Assembly (NCBI GenBank): GCA_010365215.1
Contig: JAAFGT010000040.1
Location: 1-35,814 of the forward strand
DNA from: Acidipila sp.
Lineage (GTDB): Bacteria > Acidobacteriota > Terriglobia > Acidiferrales > UBA7541
Length of the DNA: 35,814 nucleotides
Direction: 5' to 3'
The notes beneath the pieces are model-generated. The model was given only the letters and a program-made list of their open reading frames with translations. It made no database searches and was not told where the DNA came from. Positions within the stretch are counted from its first letter, which is position 1, and the number at the start of each line of letters is the position of its first letter. This document shows positions 26,790 through 35,134 of this stretch, piece after piece. A program made the translations under genes and the position numbers.

Positions 26790-27647
26790 CTAGGGCTTCG
26801 CTGCGCCGGATTCGGGCTGTTTTGACGGCGCACGAAGCGACACTAAGCTGATTCGCCAGACCGGCCCCCCCTGAAATAGCGGCCCTTCCGACTGCACGAA
26901 CGCCGGCACAGGTCCCTTGAGAATCCATACGTGCGTATCCACGGGCTGTTTCCCGACGATCGGCGCCACCACGCCCGCTACTCCTCCAATCTCCACCTTC
27001 ACAATGTAATGAGTGGTTTTTTGGTTGGAGCCGCCGCCGGCAAATGAATCTTCACCGCCGGAGCTGACCGCCAGCTTCACCATCCGCGGTTTGGGCGTGG
27101 CGGCGAGGTAAGGAAGTTTTATTTCCGTGCCTCCTGGCGGGAGGTTTTTCAGCAATATCAGAATAACTCCGTTGGCGATATCCGCAGGAATGTCCACGTG
27201 CTCGGTAATCACTTTTTCTTTTCCGTCTTTTTCGGTGGCCTTCACGGTTACTTGGCCGGAGGCGACGGTGAAAGATACGTCGATGGGCTGTTTGAACGTC
27301 GGTCCCTTTTGCACCAGGTGCTCGCTGATCAGTTGAAAACTTTTTCGCTGTGAGTAGACCGAATCTTCCTGATGAATGGAGCCATCTTTAAAGCGAAAAA
27401 TAAGACGCGAGGTGATGCGGTCGCTGTGCGGGGATTGTGTCTGCTCCCCTTCGGCCACGACATGGCCGTCGAGCGTGGTCAATATCAGGAACCCGTGAAC
27501 AATGCCTTCGCTGTGCCGCACGGCAAGCTGCGCGGACGCGGGCAGCGCGGCAAGCAACAGAGTGGCAAACAATAGAGTGGTCGACAAGAAAAGACCAAGC
27601 AGGGCCTTTGATTTGATGCTGTCCGTCTTCATCCCAGTCTTCATCAT
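26790..27647 (-). CDS. Exported protein of unknown function
   Basis: A 285-residue protein with a hydrophobic signal region (about 15-40, LLGLFLSTTLLFATLLLAALPASAQ). The mature part is beta-rich: SEGIVHGFLILTTLDGHVVAEGE, DRITSRLIFRFKDGSIHQEDSVYSQRK, IDVSFTVASGQVTVKATEKDGKEKVITEHVDI and THYIVKVEIGGVAGVVAPIVGKQP (each an approximate strand group). This resembles a half-barrel that wraps a lipid or polyketide-like ligand, similar in style to DUF3108/DUF6134 proteins, but I cannot place it. A -10 like TAAAAT at 27659-27654 lies so close to the ATG at 27647 that the true start may be the ATG at 27632. Confidence 0.78.
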   Translation of the reverse strand: MMKTGMKTDSIKSKALLGLFLSTTLLFATLLLAALPASAQLAVRHSEGIVHGFLILTTLDGHVVAEGEQTQSPHSDRITSRLIFRFKDGSIHQEDSVYSQRKSFQLISEHLVQKGPTFKQPIDVSFTVASGQVTVKATEKDGKEKVITEHVDIPADIANGVILILLKNLPPGGTEIKLPYLAATPKPRMVKLAVSSGGEDSFAGGGSNQKTTHYIVKVEIGGVAGVVAPIVGKQPVDTHVWILKGPVPAFVQSEGPLFQGGPVWRISLVSLRAPSKQPESGAAKP

Positions 27648-27782
27648 CCAGGCATTTTAACCCGCGTTCCAATCGCGATAAGTCCTTTTAAAGACACGAT
27701 TGTCTCTCTGCCTGGCGATTCACCCGGGCGCACGAATGGCGGCCGCTTGTGCGGAACGCGGCCGCCCTGTAACCTTCACGCC

Positions 27783-28478
27783 ATGCCCTGGGATTTCGCC
27801 GTGCTGCTCCTGACTCTTGGCGTCGCTGTCCCGTGGCGCTCGACTGTACGCATGCGTCAGCTAATGCAGTCCCCGGCCACCACCAGCGAGCAGCGCCTGG
27901 CCATCTACGCCGGTACAATCGCATTCCAGTGGCTCGCCGCCGGAGTAGCCCTCTGGCGAGCGCTGGCACGAGGCATTTCGCCGCGAGCGCTAGGCTTGGC
28001 GCTCGATCATCCGCTTCGCACCCTGGCTATTGCCGCGGGATTGTGCGCCTTTTTGGCGGCGACCCAGCTCTACGGGCTTCGCCAACTCGCCGGGCTTCCT
28101 CCCAGCGAGCAGGGCTTTGCCGGAGTTCTCGCGCGCAAGTTGCTGCCCCGAAACTTCGTCGAGGTACTGGCGTTTATCGCGCTGGTAGCCACCGTCGCTG
28201 TGTGCGAGGAGTTCCTTTATCGCGGTTTTCTATTTGCGGTCATTGGGCGGGTATCTGGCTCTGTCGTCGCGGCAGCGCTCGTTTCTACTGCGTTTTTCTC
28301 GTTGGGACACCTGTACCAGGGAGTGAAAGGGCTCACCAGCACGTTCGTGCTGGGACTGGTTTTCTGCGCGCTGCGCATTTTCACCGGGAGCCTGGTACCC
28401 TGCGTGGCAGTGCACTTCTGCGTGGATTTAGTGGCGGGTCTGAGCGCGCCGCGGATGTTGGGGCTCGAGCATGAATAA
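27783..28478 (+). CDS. CPBP-family intramembrane metalloprotease
   Basis: A 231-residue polytopic membrane protein (about six TM segments) of the CAAX-protease/bacteriocin-processing family. Motif 1 EEFLYRGF (142-149; EExxxR with Arg147), motif 2 FFSLGH (171-176, His176) and motif 3 HFCVD (211-215) are all present, so the zinc-type active site is intact. The ATG at 27783 has no obvious ribosome-binding site; an in-frame ATG at 27747 is an alternative. Its last 8 bp (ATGAATAA) overlap the start of rsmG, which implies translational coupling. Confidence 0.9.
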   Translation: MPWDFAVLLLTLGVAVPWRSTVRMRQLMQSPATTSEQRLAIYAGTIAFQWLAAGVALWRALARGISPRALGLALDHPLRTLAIAAGLCAFLAATQLYGLRQLAGLPPSEQGFAGVLARKLLPRNFVEVLAFIALVATVAVCEEFLYRGFLFAVIGRVSGSVVAAALVSTAFFSLGHLYQGVKGLTSTFVLGLVFCALRIFTGSLVPCVAVHFCVDLVAGLSAPRMLGLEHE

Positions 28479-29178
28479 GCAGAAAGGCGTTTCCGGACGC
28501 GGGCGAGGGCCTGAATTCAAGGGGAAATCGATATTAGCTAATAGTAAATTGAATATTATAGAGAATAGCTTTTTGGAAGAGGCGCTGAGTCCTTTTGGGG
28601 TAGCCCTCAGTACCCCGCTCGCCGATGCGCTCCGCAGGTATCTTGAGCTTCTTTTGCGCTGGAATCAGAAGATTAACCTGACCGCGACCTCGGATCTGGG
28701 CGAATTGCTGCGCCGTCACATCGGCGAAAGCCTGTTTGGAGCGCGTTGTTTGCCGGAAGCGAGCGGAACTCTCTACGATATCGGCTCGGGAGCGGGCTTT
28801 CCGGGGCTATTTCTGAAGCTTCAGCGCCCGGATTGGGAACTGCTGTTGGTGGAGTGCGACCGGCGAAAGGCGGCATTTCTATCGGAAGCTTTGCGCGTAT
28901 TGAATTTTGATAGGTCGCGGGTTGTTGTTGAGAGGTTCGAGAGCATTTCCGGGGCAGAGAAAATCGCTGATGTCATCGTTGCGCGTGCGCTCGGTCGGCA
29001 CGCCGACCTTTTGAAATGGGCCACTGTGGCTCTCCGGCCGGGCGGAAAAGTCCTTTTATGGATTGGTAATAACGACGCCGAAAGGCTGCAGGAGACCGGT
29101 GGCTGGGATTGGGACGCCCCCGCGGCCGTGCCCGGTTCCGACGAGCGCGTGATCTTATCAGGCACTCTGCACATTTGA
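28471..29178 (+). CDS. rsmG: 16S rRNA (guanine-527-N7)-methyltransferase
   Basis: Methylates G527 of 16S rRNA using SAM. Family features: RYLELLLRWNQKINLTATSD, RHIGESLFGARCLP, the SAM-binding loop YDIGSGAGFPGLFLKL, LLVECDRRKAAFLSEAL, VIVARALGRHADLLKWA and GGKVLLW. The ATG at 28471 overlaps the CPBP gene by 8 bp. The first ~30 residues precede the family's usual start, and their DNA (28530-28565) is strikingly AT-rich; a TTG at 28549 could be the real start. In many bacteria rsmG lies next to parAB near the replication origin, as here. Confidence 0.95.
   Translation: MNKQKGVSGRGRGPEFKGKSILANSKLNIIENSFLEEALSPFGVALSTPLADALRRYLELLLRWNQKINLTATSDLGELLRRHIGESLFGARCLPEASGTLYDIGSGAGFPGLFLKLQRPDWELLLVECDRRKAAFLSEALRVLNFDRSRVVVERFESISGAEKIADVIVARALGRHADLLKWATVALRPGGKVLLWIGNNDAERLQETGGWDWDAPAAVPGSDERVILSGTLHI
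28534..28562 (+). promoter_or_regulatory. Candidate promoter in the AT-rich start of rsmG
   Basis: TTAGCT (28534-28539), 17-bp spacer, TATAGA (28557-28562), within an island of about 40 bp that is nearly free of G+C compared with its surroundings. If real it would serve rsmG (with a later start) or the downstream parAB genes. Confidence 0.3.
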
Positions 29179-29234
29179 GTGGTCTTAGGGTTGGCAGCGT
29201 AGGTAACCGAGGGAGGGCTGGTTCTCGTACGCCT

Positions 29235-29254
29235 GGTGTTTCACGTGAAACACC
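29235..29254. promoter_or_regulatory. parS: parS centromere site 1
   Basis: The perfect 20-bp palindrome GGTGTTTCACGTGAAACACC contains the universal chromosomal parS core TGTTTCACGTGAAACA (29237-29252) without mismatch. It is the loading site for ParB clamps. Confidence 0.97.
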
Positions 29255-29269
29255 GCATCTCGAACAGAT

Positions 29270-29285
29270 TGTTTCACGTGAAACA
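29270..29285. promoter_or_regulatory. parS: parS centromere site 2
   Basis: A second perfect TGTTTCACGTGAAACA, 33 bp (about three helical turns) from the first core and 71 bp upstream of the parA start. The pair sits between rsmG and parA, so ParB bound here could also affect parAB transcription. Confidence 0.97.
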
Positions 29286-29355
29286 GTTCAATCTGCGAAA
29301 TCACTTGTTTCGTCCGCTTCGCCTCTGTTAGATTGCCACCGGATTGGGGGATTTC

Positions 29356-30162
29356 TTGGGAAAGATCATTGCCGTCGCCAATCAAAAGGGTGGCGTCGGA
29401 AAAACTACTACTGCGGTCAATCTGGCCGCGTCGCTAGCCGCGGCCGAGCGGCGCACTCTATTGGTAGATTGTGACCCCCAAGGCAACGCCACCAGCGGAC
29501 TCGGGTTCAAAAAAGATCCTGCAAGACGCTCTCTCTATCAAGCGCTCATACTAGACGAGCCAGTCTCGAGAATCATCCTAAAGTCCCAAATGGAGGGCCT
29601 CGAGGTGATACCGGGAGATAAGAACCTGGTGGGCGCCTCAATCGAGCTGGTTGGTGTGGAAGGCAGGGAATTCCGGCTGCGGAAACTTCTGGAACCATTG
29701 CGAGCGCAGTATGACTACATCCTACTGGATTGCCCGCCAGCACTCGACTTGCTGACCTTGAACGCTCTGACCTCTGCCGATTCAGTGCTAATTCCGATTC
29801 AGTGCGAGTACTTCGCCCTGGAAGGCGTTTCAGAGCTTCTCGACACACTGATGCGCATTCGCAGGGAGCTAAATCCGCAACTCGCAATAGAAGGAATACT
29901 ACTGACCATGTACGATGAGAGGACCACGCTGTCGAAGCAGGTCAGCGCAGATCTACGAAGCTTCTTCGGAGCGCAGGTATTTCGCACCGCCATTCCCCGC
30001 AATGTGCGCCTCGCGGAAGCTCCAAGTCACGGTAAGCCTATTATTTTCTATGATATACATAGCAAAGGTGCGGAGAGCTATATTCAGCTGGCCACGGAGG
30101 TAATCGCCAATGACCAGACACGCGTTAGGGAAGGGACTCAGCGCGCTGATACGGGAGCCTGA
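29356..30162 (+). CDS. parA: Chromosome-partitioning ATPase ParA (Soj)
   Basis: A 268-residue ParA ATPase that binds DNA as an ATP dimer and moves ParB-parS complexes. I choose the TTG at 29356 because GGGGGA (29346-29351) lies 4 nt upstream and it gives the canonical opening GKIIAVANQKGG; a TTG at 29344 overlaps that site. Deviant Walker A KGGVGKTTT (11-19), switch Asp38/Asp40 in LLVDCDPQGN, and Walker B YILLDCPP. The protein is chromosomal type Ib-like, without an N-terminal HTH. The last ~17 residues extend past the family's usual end and are encoded in the overlap with parB (53 nt). Preceded by two parS sites. Confidence 0.96.
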   Translation: MGKIIAVANQKGGVGKTTTAVNLAASLAAAERRTLLVDCDPQGNATSGLGFKKDPARRSLYQALILDEPVSRIILKSQMEGLEVIPGDKNLVGASIELVGVEGREFRLRKLLEPLRAQYDYILLDCPPALDLLTLNALTSADSVLIPIQCEYFALEGVSELLDTLMRIRRELNPQLAIEGILLTMYDERTTLSKQVSADLRSFFGAQVFRTAIPRNVRLAEAPSHGKPIIFYDIHSKGAESYIQLATEVIANDQTRVREGTQRADTGA

Positions 30163-30988
30163 GCCGTCCGTCCAGACTGCTGTGGCTAATCCCGTTCCGG
30201 CCAAGAGTGGACCAATCGAAGTCGATATCGACCTCATCGATCCGAATCCATTCCAGCCACGCACGCATTTCGCTGCGCAAGCTTTGGAAGAGTTGGCCCA
30301 GTCGATTCGCTCAACTGGCGTGATTCAGCCGATTATTCTGCGGCCCACCGGCTCGCGGTATCAGCTTATCGCCGGGGAGCGTCGTTGGCGTGCGGCGCAG
30401 CGTGCCGGGCTGCACCGCATCGCTGCGGTGGTCCGGGACGTCCCAGAGCAGCTCGCGCTGGAGATGACCTTAGTCGAAAACCTGCAGCGCGAAGACCTGA
30501 ACCCCATCGAGCAGGCCCGGGCATTTGAAAAGCTGATGGCTGAGTTCAGCCTGACTCAGGAAGACGTAGCAGTAAAAACAGGTAAGGAGCGCAGCACCAT
30601 CGCCAACGCGCTGAGACTGCTGGCGCTGGACCCCCCGATCATCGAGTTGATCGAGGAAGGTCGGCTATCCGCCGGCCACGGCCGCGCACTGCTTTCGATT
30701 CCAGACATTCCGGCCAGGCTGGCGCTCGCGGCCAAAGTAGCCAGGAAAACGATGTCGGTCCGTGAGCTGGAGCGCATCGCCGCGCGAGGAAGGCGCCAAC
30801 GAAAGGGCACTGTCGCCGCCGCACCTTTTGACGCCAACACGCAGGCCGCGATCGACGAGCTACAGCGCGATCTGGGGACCCGGGTAATTCTGCAGTACAA
30901 AACGAAGAAGAGTCCCGGCAGGCTGATCCTGGAATTCTATGATGATGCACAACTTATCTCACTTTATGAGCGGCTCAGGTCGCATTAG
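30110..30988 (+). CDS. parB: Chromosome-partitioning protein ParB (Spo0J), CTPase
   Basis: A 292-residue ParB. The start MTRHALGKGLSALI is the family's conserved ParA-stimulating N-terminal motif (LGKGLSALI), so the ATG at 30110 is secure despite lying 53 nt inside parA. The CTP-binding domain includes NPFQPR (46-51), GERRWRAAQ (89-97) and ENLQREDLNPIEQA (123-136). The parS-reading HTH spans about 147-171 (SLTQEDVAVKTGKERSTIANALRL), and a C-terminal dimerisation domain ends the protein (ILEFYDDAQLISLYERL). ParB loads at the two upstream parS sites and slides as a CTP clamp. Confidence 0.97.
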   Translation: MTRHALGKGLSALIREPEPSVQTAVANPVPAKSGPIEVDIDLIDPNPFQPRTHFAAQALEELAQSIRSTGVIQPIILRPTGSRYQLIAGERRWRAAQRAGLHRIAAVVRDVPEQLALEMTLVENLQREDLNPIEQARAFEKLMAEFSLTQEDVAVKTGKERSTIANALRLLALDPPIIELIEEGRLSAGHGRALLSIPDIPARLALAAKVARKTMSVRELERIAARGRRQRKGTVAAAPFDANTQAAIDELQRDLGTRVILQYKTKKSPGRLILEFYDDAQLISLYERLRSH

Positions 30989-31021
30989 CGACGGGGATGG
31001 AAAACGGCGGCGGCTTTTATA

Positions 31022-31050
31022 TTGACTTAAATACCCCGCCCCGATATGAA
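31022..31050 (+). promoter_or_regulatory. Sigma-70 promoter of the bactofilin gene
   Basis: TTGACT (31022-31027), 17-bp spacer, TATGAA (31045-31050). Start of transcription near 31057 leaves a ~35-nt leader. It shows that the bactofilin can be expressed apart from parAB. Confidence 0.75.
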
Positions 31051-31091
31051 CCCTGTACCGAGACTTATCCGGCGGCACAAAGGGCATACTA

Positions 31092-31505
31092 ATGAAGCTA
31101 TTCGACCGCAAGAATGCAGAGGAATCTGGCGACTGGATCGGCTTTCTCGATAAAGGCGTCAAGCTGGATGGGCGCCTGGAGCTGAGCGGAGCGTTCCGCA
31201 TGGATGCCACGCTGAAGGGGACCATTGTCTCGAGTTCGACGCTGGTGCTGGGCGAAAATGCGCGCGTAGAAGGCGAGATCCAGGGAAACCAGGTGGTGGT
31301 GGCGGGCCGCTTTGACGGCACCCTGATCGCAAAAGGCCGCGTGGAGATACAAGCCAAAGGAGTGGTGCGCGGAGAGATCCATGCGCCATGCCTGATGATC
31401 GAAGCCGGGGGCATTTTCGATGGCCGCTGCCACATGACCGGCAACGCCGAAGGGGAGGAACCCCTGGCCATCCCCATCCGCGCCGCGGCGGCGACGCAAG
31501 CTTGA
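31092..31505 (+). CDS. Bactofilin (polymer-forming cytoskeletal protein)
   Basis: A 137-residue bactofilin, a nucleotide-free bacterial cytoskeletal protein that polymerises through a right-handed beta helix. The core (about 20-115) shows the expected short-strand pattern: FLDKGVKLDGRLELSGAFRM, LKGTIVSSSTLVLGENARVEG, EIQGNQVVVAGRFDGTLIA, GRVEIQAKGVVRGEIHAPCL and IEAGGIFDGRCHM. The short N-terminal tail (MKLFDRKNAEESGDW) has no membrane helix. It lies 104 bp after parB. In Myxococcus, bactofilins position the ParABS system at the poles; the neighbourhood here makes a similar role plausible, but this is inference. Confidence 0.93.
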   Translation: MKLFDRKNAEESGDWIGFLDKGVKLDGRLELSGAFRMDATLKGTIVSSSTLVLGENARVEGEIQGNQVVVAGRFDGTLIAKGRVEIQAKGVVRGEIHAPCLMIEAGGIFDGRCHMTGNAEGEEPLAIPIRAAAATQA

Positions 31506-31789
31506 ACTCAAATATTAATCCATTAGTTATTTAACTACTATCTAAACAGCTTCAGACCTCTACGCACTGCCCGAGCAACCTGTTGCGGACCCTGTCTACC
31601 GTTTCGTCTCTGAATTGTCCGCTCATAACAATTTGAATACGTCGTCGCACGCTAACCCCTGGTCAAATTCAGAGAAAAGTCTCGCACAGAGGCGTAGAAT
31701 CCGTGGACACTCAGGTGCTAAGTTATCGCTGCCCTGAGGACTATGGCAGCCGCGTAGTCCGCAGACGGAAAAGAACACGGGGGGATGAC
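31506..31789. other. Intergenic region between bactofilin and the TonB-dependent receptor
   Basis: 284 bp. The first ~50 bp are AT-rich. It contains the operator-like palindrome at 31613-31633. A frame is open from a GTG at 31703, but its first 29 residues are basic and carry no signal peptide, and the ribosome-binding site favours 31790. I see no clear -35/-10 pair. Confidence 0.5.
31613..31633. promoter_or_regulatory. Operator-like palindrome upstream of the receptor gene
   Basis: AATTGT and ACAATT arms separated by 9 bp form a 21-bp site with the same arms and spacing as the E. coli lac operator; the central bases differ. It lies 157 bp before the receptor start. It may be bound by a LacI- or TetR-type regulator, but no such regulator is encoded in the window. 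Confidence 0.35.
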
Positions 31790-34700
31790 GTGAAGATTTC
31801 AGTGAGCCGCTCGGAAAACCGAATGAGCAAAATCTCGCGAATGCGATGCGGAGGCATAGCTTCCGTTGCCGCCGTCGCGTTGATGCTGATACTGCTGGTC
31901 TCCTCCGCCGTGCAGGGGCAGGTCACCACCGCGACTTTGCTTGGTTCTGTGCAAGACCCATCGGGTGCGGCAATCCGTGGCGCCACGGTGACGGTGACGA
32001 ACGTGCAGACCGGGTTGGTGCGTACCGCGGTGTCGGGCGACAACGGAGAATACGCTGTCGACTTGCTGCCGGTCGGCGACTATGCCATTCGCGTGGAGTA
32101 CACCGGTTTCAAAACCGACGAGCGATCCCCGGTGACGCTGCAGATTGGAAGCCGTGCGCGCGTGGATTTCGCCCTACAGGTAGGAAAGATCAGCGAGAAA
32201 GTGGAAGTCACCGGAGCGCAGCCGATTCTGGACACGGACACGTCGGAATCGGGCCAGGTGATCGAACGAACCCGGGTGACGCAGCTTCCGCTCAACGGCC
32301 GGCAATTCATTCAGTTGACGCTGCTGACGCCGGGCGTAGTGCCCGAGGTGAAGGGCACGCTGAGCAGCCCGCTGTCGCTCTCCGGCGGATCGGTGAATGC
32401 GAACGGCGCGCGGTACGAGGACAACGTCTATCTGCTGGACGGCGTGTCCATTCGCGATGAGATCTATACGCGCTTGACGGTATCTCCTTCGGTGGATGCC
32501 ATCGAAGAGTTTAAAGTGCACACCAGCAATTACTCGGCGGAGTTCGGTGGCCACGGCGGGGCGCAGATAAACATTTCCACGCGCTCCGGCACGAACAGCC
32601 TGCACGGCGTGGTGTACGACTTCCTGCGCAACGACGCACTGGATGCTAGAAATTTCTTCGATCCCCAGCGTCCGCCCTTTCGCCAAAACCAGTTCGGCGC
32701 AAGCGTTGGCGGGCCCATCATAAAAAACAGAACGTTCTTTTTCGGAAATTATGAAGGCAGCCGCATATTCAAGGGCATCACGCTTACTTCGGCGCTGCCC
32801 ACGGATGCTCTGCGCTCGGGAGATTTTACGGGTATGGGGCCGATCATCGATCCGATGACGGGCTTGCCGTTCCCGAACGACATGATCCCCGCAGGGCGAA
32901 TCGTGCCATTCGCGCAGGCCTATTTGAACAAAATACCTCATGCCATGACCGCGGCGCTGGGCCGGAATTTTGCCGGCTTCGGGAACCGCAATTTCGACTT
33001 GAATCAATTTACCGCGCGCGTGGACCACTCGATTCGCGAGAGCGATCAGATTTTCGGCCGGTTCATTTTTTCGAACGTAAACGACACCGAGCCGTTTCCA
33101 GCTACCGTAGACCCTTCCGGAAATCCGCTCAGCCCGCCGGGGTTTGGGCAGACCACCTTTCAAAAAAGCCGGAATCTGGCGGCGGGCTATACGCATATAT
33201 TCAGCCCCAATTTGTTGAACGAATTTAGATTTGGATATAGTTTCCTCGACGTGGGTCAGCACTCGCAAAACTCCAACGTCGATTTCGTGACGCAATTCGG
33301 ATTTATGGGCACCAATCCGCCGCCGCTCGGCGCCGGATTCCCGAGCATCGTGATTCCGGGATTCAGCACGCTGGGCGATCCCACGACGCAGCTTTTTGTG
33401 GGAAATAATGTTTTTACTTTCAGCGATAACATGGTGAAGAATTTCACCCGCCACTCGTTGAAATTTGGGGGAAGCTACAAAAAAAGCTACGTGCGCACGG
33501 AATTCGTCTTCAACAGCGCAGGGCAGTTCAAGTTCCTGGGAGTTTTCACCCAAAACCCGTTCGCGGATTTCCTACTGGGCTTTCCGGCGGTTGCCACCGC
33601 GCTGACCGGCGACCCTCTGTTGCACGGTATCGGTTACGGTGTAGGCGCATACCTGCAGGACGACTGGCGAGTGACTTCGCGCCTCACCTTGAATTTGGGA
33701 GTGCGCTATGACATCAACTCGCCGTTCCGGGAACGCGACAACAAGTTTGCCAACTTCGCCCCGGAAATCGGCGGCTTCGTGATCGCCGGAAGCCCTGGCC
33801 ACATCAACCCTGCTGCCAACCCGGGAAGGTTTCCCGGCGTGCCGTTCCAGACGGCGAGGGAGCTGGGGTATCCGGATGCGTTGACGAATGGCGATTACAA
33901 TAATTTTGCCCCGCGTGTGGGCTTCGCCTATTCGCCATTTCCCACGGTGGCGGTCCGCGGCGGGTTCGGAATTTTTTTCGATACCGGACTATCGGGCGGG
34001 CGGTTCGGCATCCTGGGATTCAATCCGCCATTTACAGGACTGGGCGTGGCGCTTAACTTCAATCCGGCCACGCCGATCCCGGCACAGACGCTGCTGGTAA
34101 CGCCAAGCTTCAACGCCGTGCTGGGCCAGGGCCCGGCAAAGAATTTTCCCAACGGGTATCTGGAAGAATGGAATCTCAGCGTAGAGAAGCAATTGGGATC
34201 CAGTTTCGTCGTGGAGGCGGCGTACATCGGCTCGCGCGGAATTAAGCTCGATGGAACGCTGCTGCCCAACCAGCCCACCGCCAGTGCGGCGCCTCTCTCG
34301 GGACGGGTTCAGTTTCCCGTGCTGGGCGTGGACCTGGAAATCGCCTCGGCGGCGTTTGATTCCTGGTACCACGGCCTCATTCTGCGTGGCGAAAAACGTT
34401 ACTCGCACGGCTTGGTTTTTTCGGGGAACTATACGTTCTCGAAATCGCTGGACACGAACGGGGGTTCGTTATCGAATTTCTCCGACCAGAGCAACGGCGC
34501 GCCGCAGTTTTCCGGAAACATCGCCGCGGAAAAAGGGCGGTCGAGCTTCGATGCACGCCACCGTTTCGTATTCAACGCCGTTTACGATCTTCCGTTCGGG
34601 CGAGGGAAAGCGTATCTCAATAACTATTCGGGATTCGCCGACAAAGTGGTAAGCGGATGGCAGTTGAACACGATTATCGTGATGCAGTCCGGAAGGCCGG

Positions 34701-35086
34701 TGACGGCGACCATCCCGTTTGACCAGAGCAATACCGGTGCAAATACCGACCGGCCCAACCTGATTGGCAATCCCAATAGCGGACCGCGGACGCCGAATCA
34801 GTGGTTCAACACCGGCGCATTTCAGTTGCAGCCTTTCGGCACGTTTGGAAATGCGGGGCGCGGCATTATCAACGGCCCACCGTACAAAACCGTAGACCTG
34901 GGAATCGCCAAGATCACTCCGGTAAACGAACGGCTGGGCCTGGAGTTCCGCGCCGAATTCTTCAATCTGTTCAACCATACCAATTTCGACCTGCCTGACC
35001 GGCAATTCAATACGCCGGGCTTCGGGCAGATTTTCAGCGCGAACGATCCGCGGGAAATTCAGTTTGCGCTAAAGCTGCGATTCTAG
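31790..35086 (+). CDS. Oar-like TonB-dependent outer-membrane receptor
   Basis: A 1098-residue receptor if started at the GTG at 31790, which has GGGGGGAT 3-4 nt upstream; the GTG at 31703 and the ATG at 31823 are alternatives. The signal peptide (about 20-43, IASVAAVALMLILLVSSAVQG) is followed by a carboxypeptidase-regulatory domain (about 46-128: TATLLGSVQDPSGAAIRGATVTV). Next comes a TonB plug (about 130-245; EKVEVTGAQPILDTD, TQLPLNGRQFIQL, SIRDEIYTRLTVSPSVDAIEEF), then a long 22-strand-type beta-barrel ending in FALKLRF. These receptors are numerous in Acidobacteriota and import large or scarce substrates such as glycans, peptides or siderophores; the substrate here is unknown. An exported peptidase gene follows by 48 bp. 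Confidence 0.93.
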   Translation: MKISVSRSENRMSKISRMRCGGIASVAAVALMLILLVSSAVQGQVTTATLLGSVQDPSGAAIRGATVTVTNVQTGLVRTAVSGDNGEYAVDLLPVGDYAIRVEYTGFKTDERSPVTLQIGSRARVDFALQVGKISEKVEVTGAQPILDTDTSESGQVIERTRVTQLPLNGRQFIQLTLLTPGVVPEVKGTLSSPLSLSGGSVNANGARYEDNVYLLDGVSIRDEIYTRLTVSPSVDAIEEFKVHTSNYSAEFGGHGGAQINISTRSGTNSLHGVVYDFLRNDALDARNFFDPQRPPFRQNQFGASVGGPIIKNRTFFFGNYEGSRIFKGITLTSALPTDALRSGDFTGMGPIIDPMTGLPFPNDMIPAGRIVPFAQAYLNKIPHAMTAALGRNFAGFGNRNFDLNQFTARVDHSIRESDQIFGRFIFSNVNDTEPFPATVDPSGNPLSPPGFGQTTFQKSRNLAAGYTHIFSPNLLNEFRFGYSFLDVGQHSQNSNVDFVTQFGFMGTNPPPLGAGFPSIVIPGFSTLGDPTTQLFVGNNVFTFSDNMVKNFTRHSLKFGGSYKKSYVRTEFVFNSAGQFKFLGVFTQNPFADFLLGFPAVATALTGDPLLHGIGYGVGAYLQDDWRVTSRLTLNLGVRYDINSPFRERDNKFANFAPEIGGFVIAGSPGHINPAANPGRFPGVPFQTARELGYPDALTNGDYNNFAPRVGFAYSPFPTVAVRGGFGIFFDTGLSGGRFGILGFNPPFTGLGVALNFNPATPIPAQTLLVTPSFNAVLGQGPAKNFPNGYLEEWNLSVEKQLGSSFVVEAAYIGSRGIKLDGTLLPNQPTASAAPLSGRVQFPVLGVDLEIASAAFDSWYHGLILRGEKRYSHGLVFSGNYTFSKSLDTNGGSLSNFSDQSNGAPQFSGNIAAEKGRSSFDARHRFVFNAVYDLPFGRGKAYLNNYSGFADKVVSGWQLNTIIVMQSGRPVTATIPFDQSNTGANTDRPNLIGNPNSGPRTPNQWFNTGAFQLQPFGTFGNAGRGIINGPPYKTVDLGIAKITPVNERLGLEFRAEFFNLFNHTNFDLPDRQFNTPGFGQIFSANDPREIQFALKLRF

Positions 35087-35134
35087 GCGCGTCCGAGGTC
35101 CAGCGCTTGCGCAGGCCGGGAAGAGGTGTGCCGC

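Noticed and set aside
29179-29355. Replication origin next to parS
   Set aside because: No cluster of DnaA boxes (TTATCCACA-like) in the window; single matches near 6590 (inside a gene) and 25782 are isolated, and dnaA, dnaN and mnmG are absent.
32174-33553. Long minus-strand open frame inside the TonB-dependent receptor gene
   Set aside because: Antisense shadow of a clearly coding plug/barrel region; no start signal and no family resemblance.
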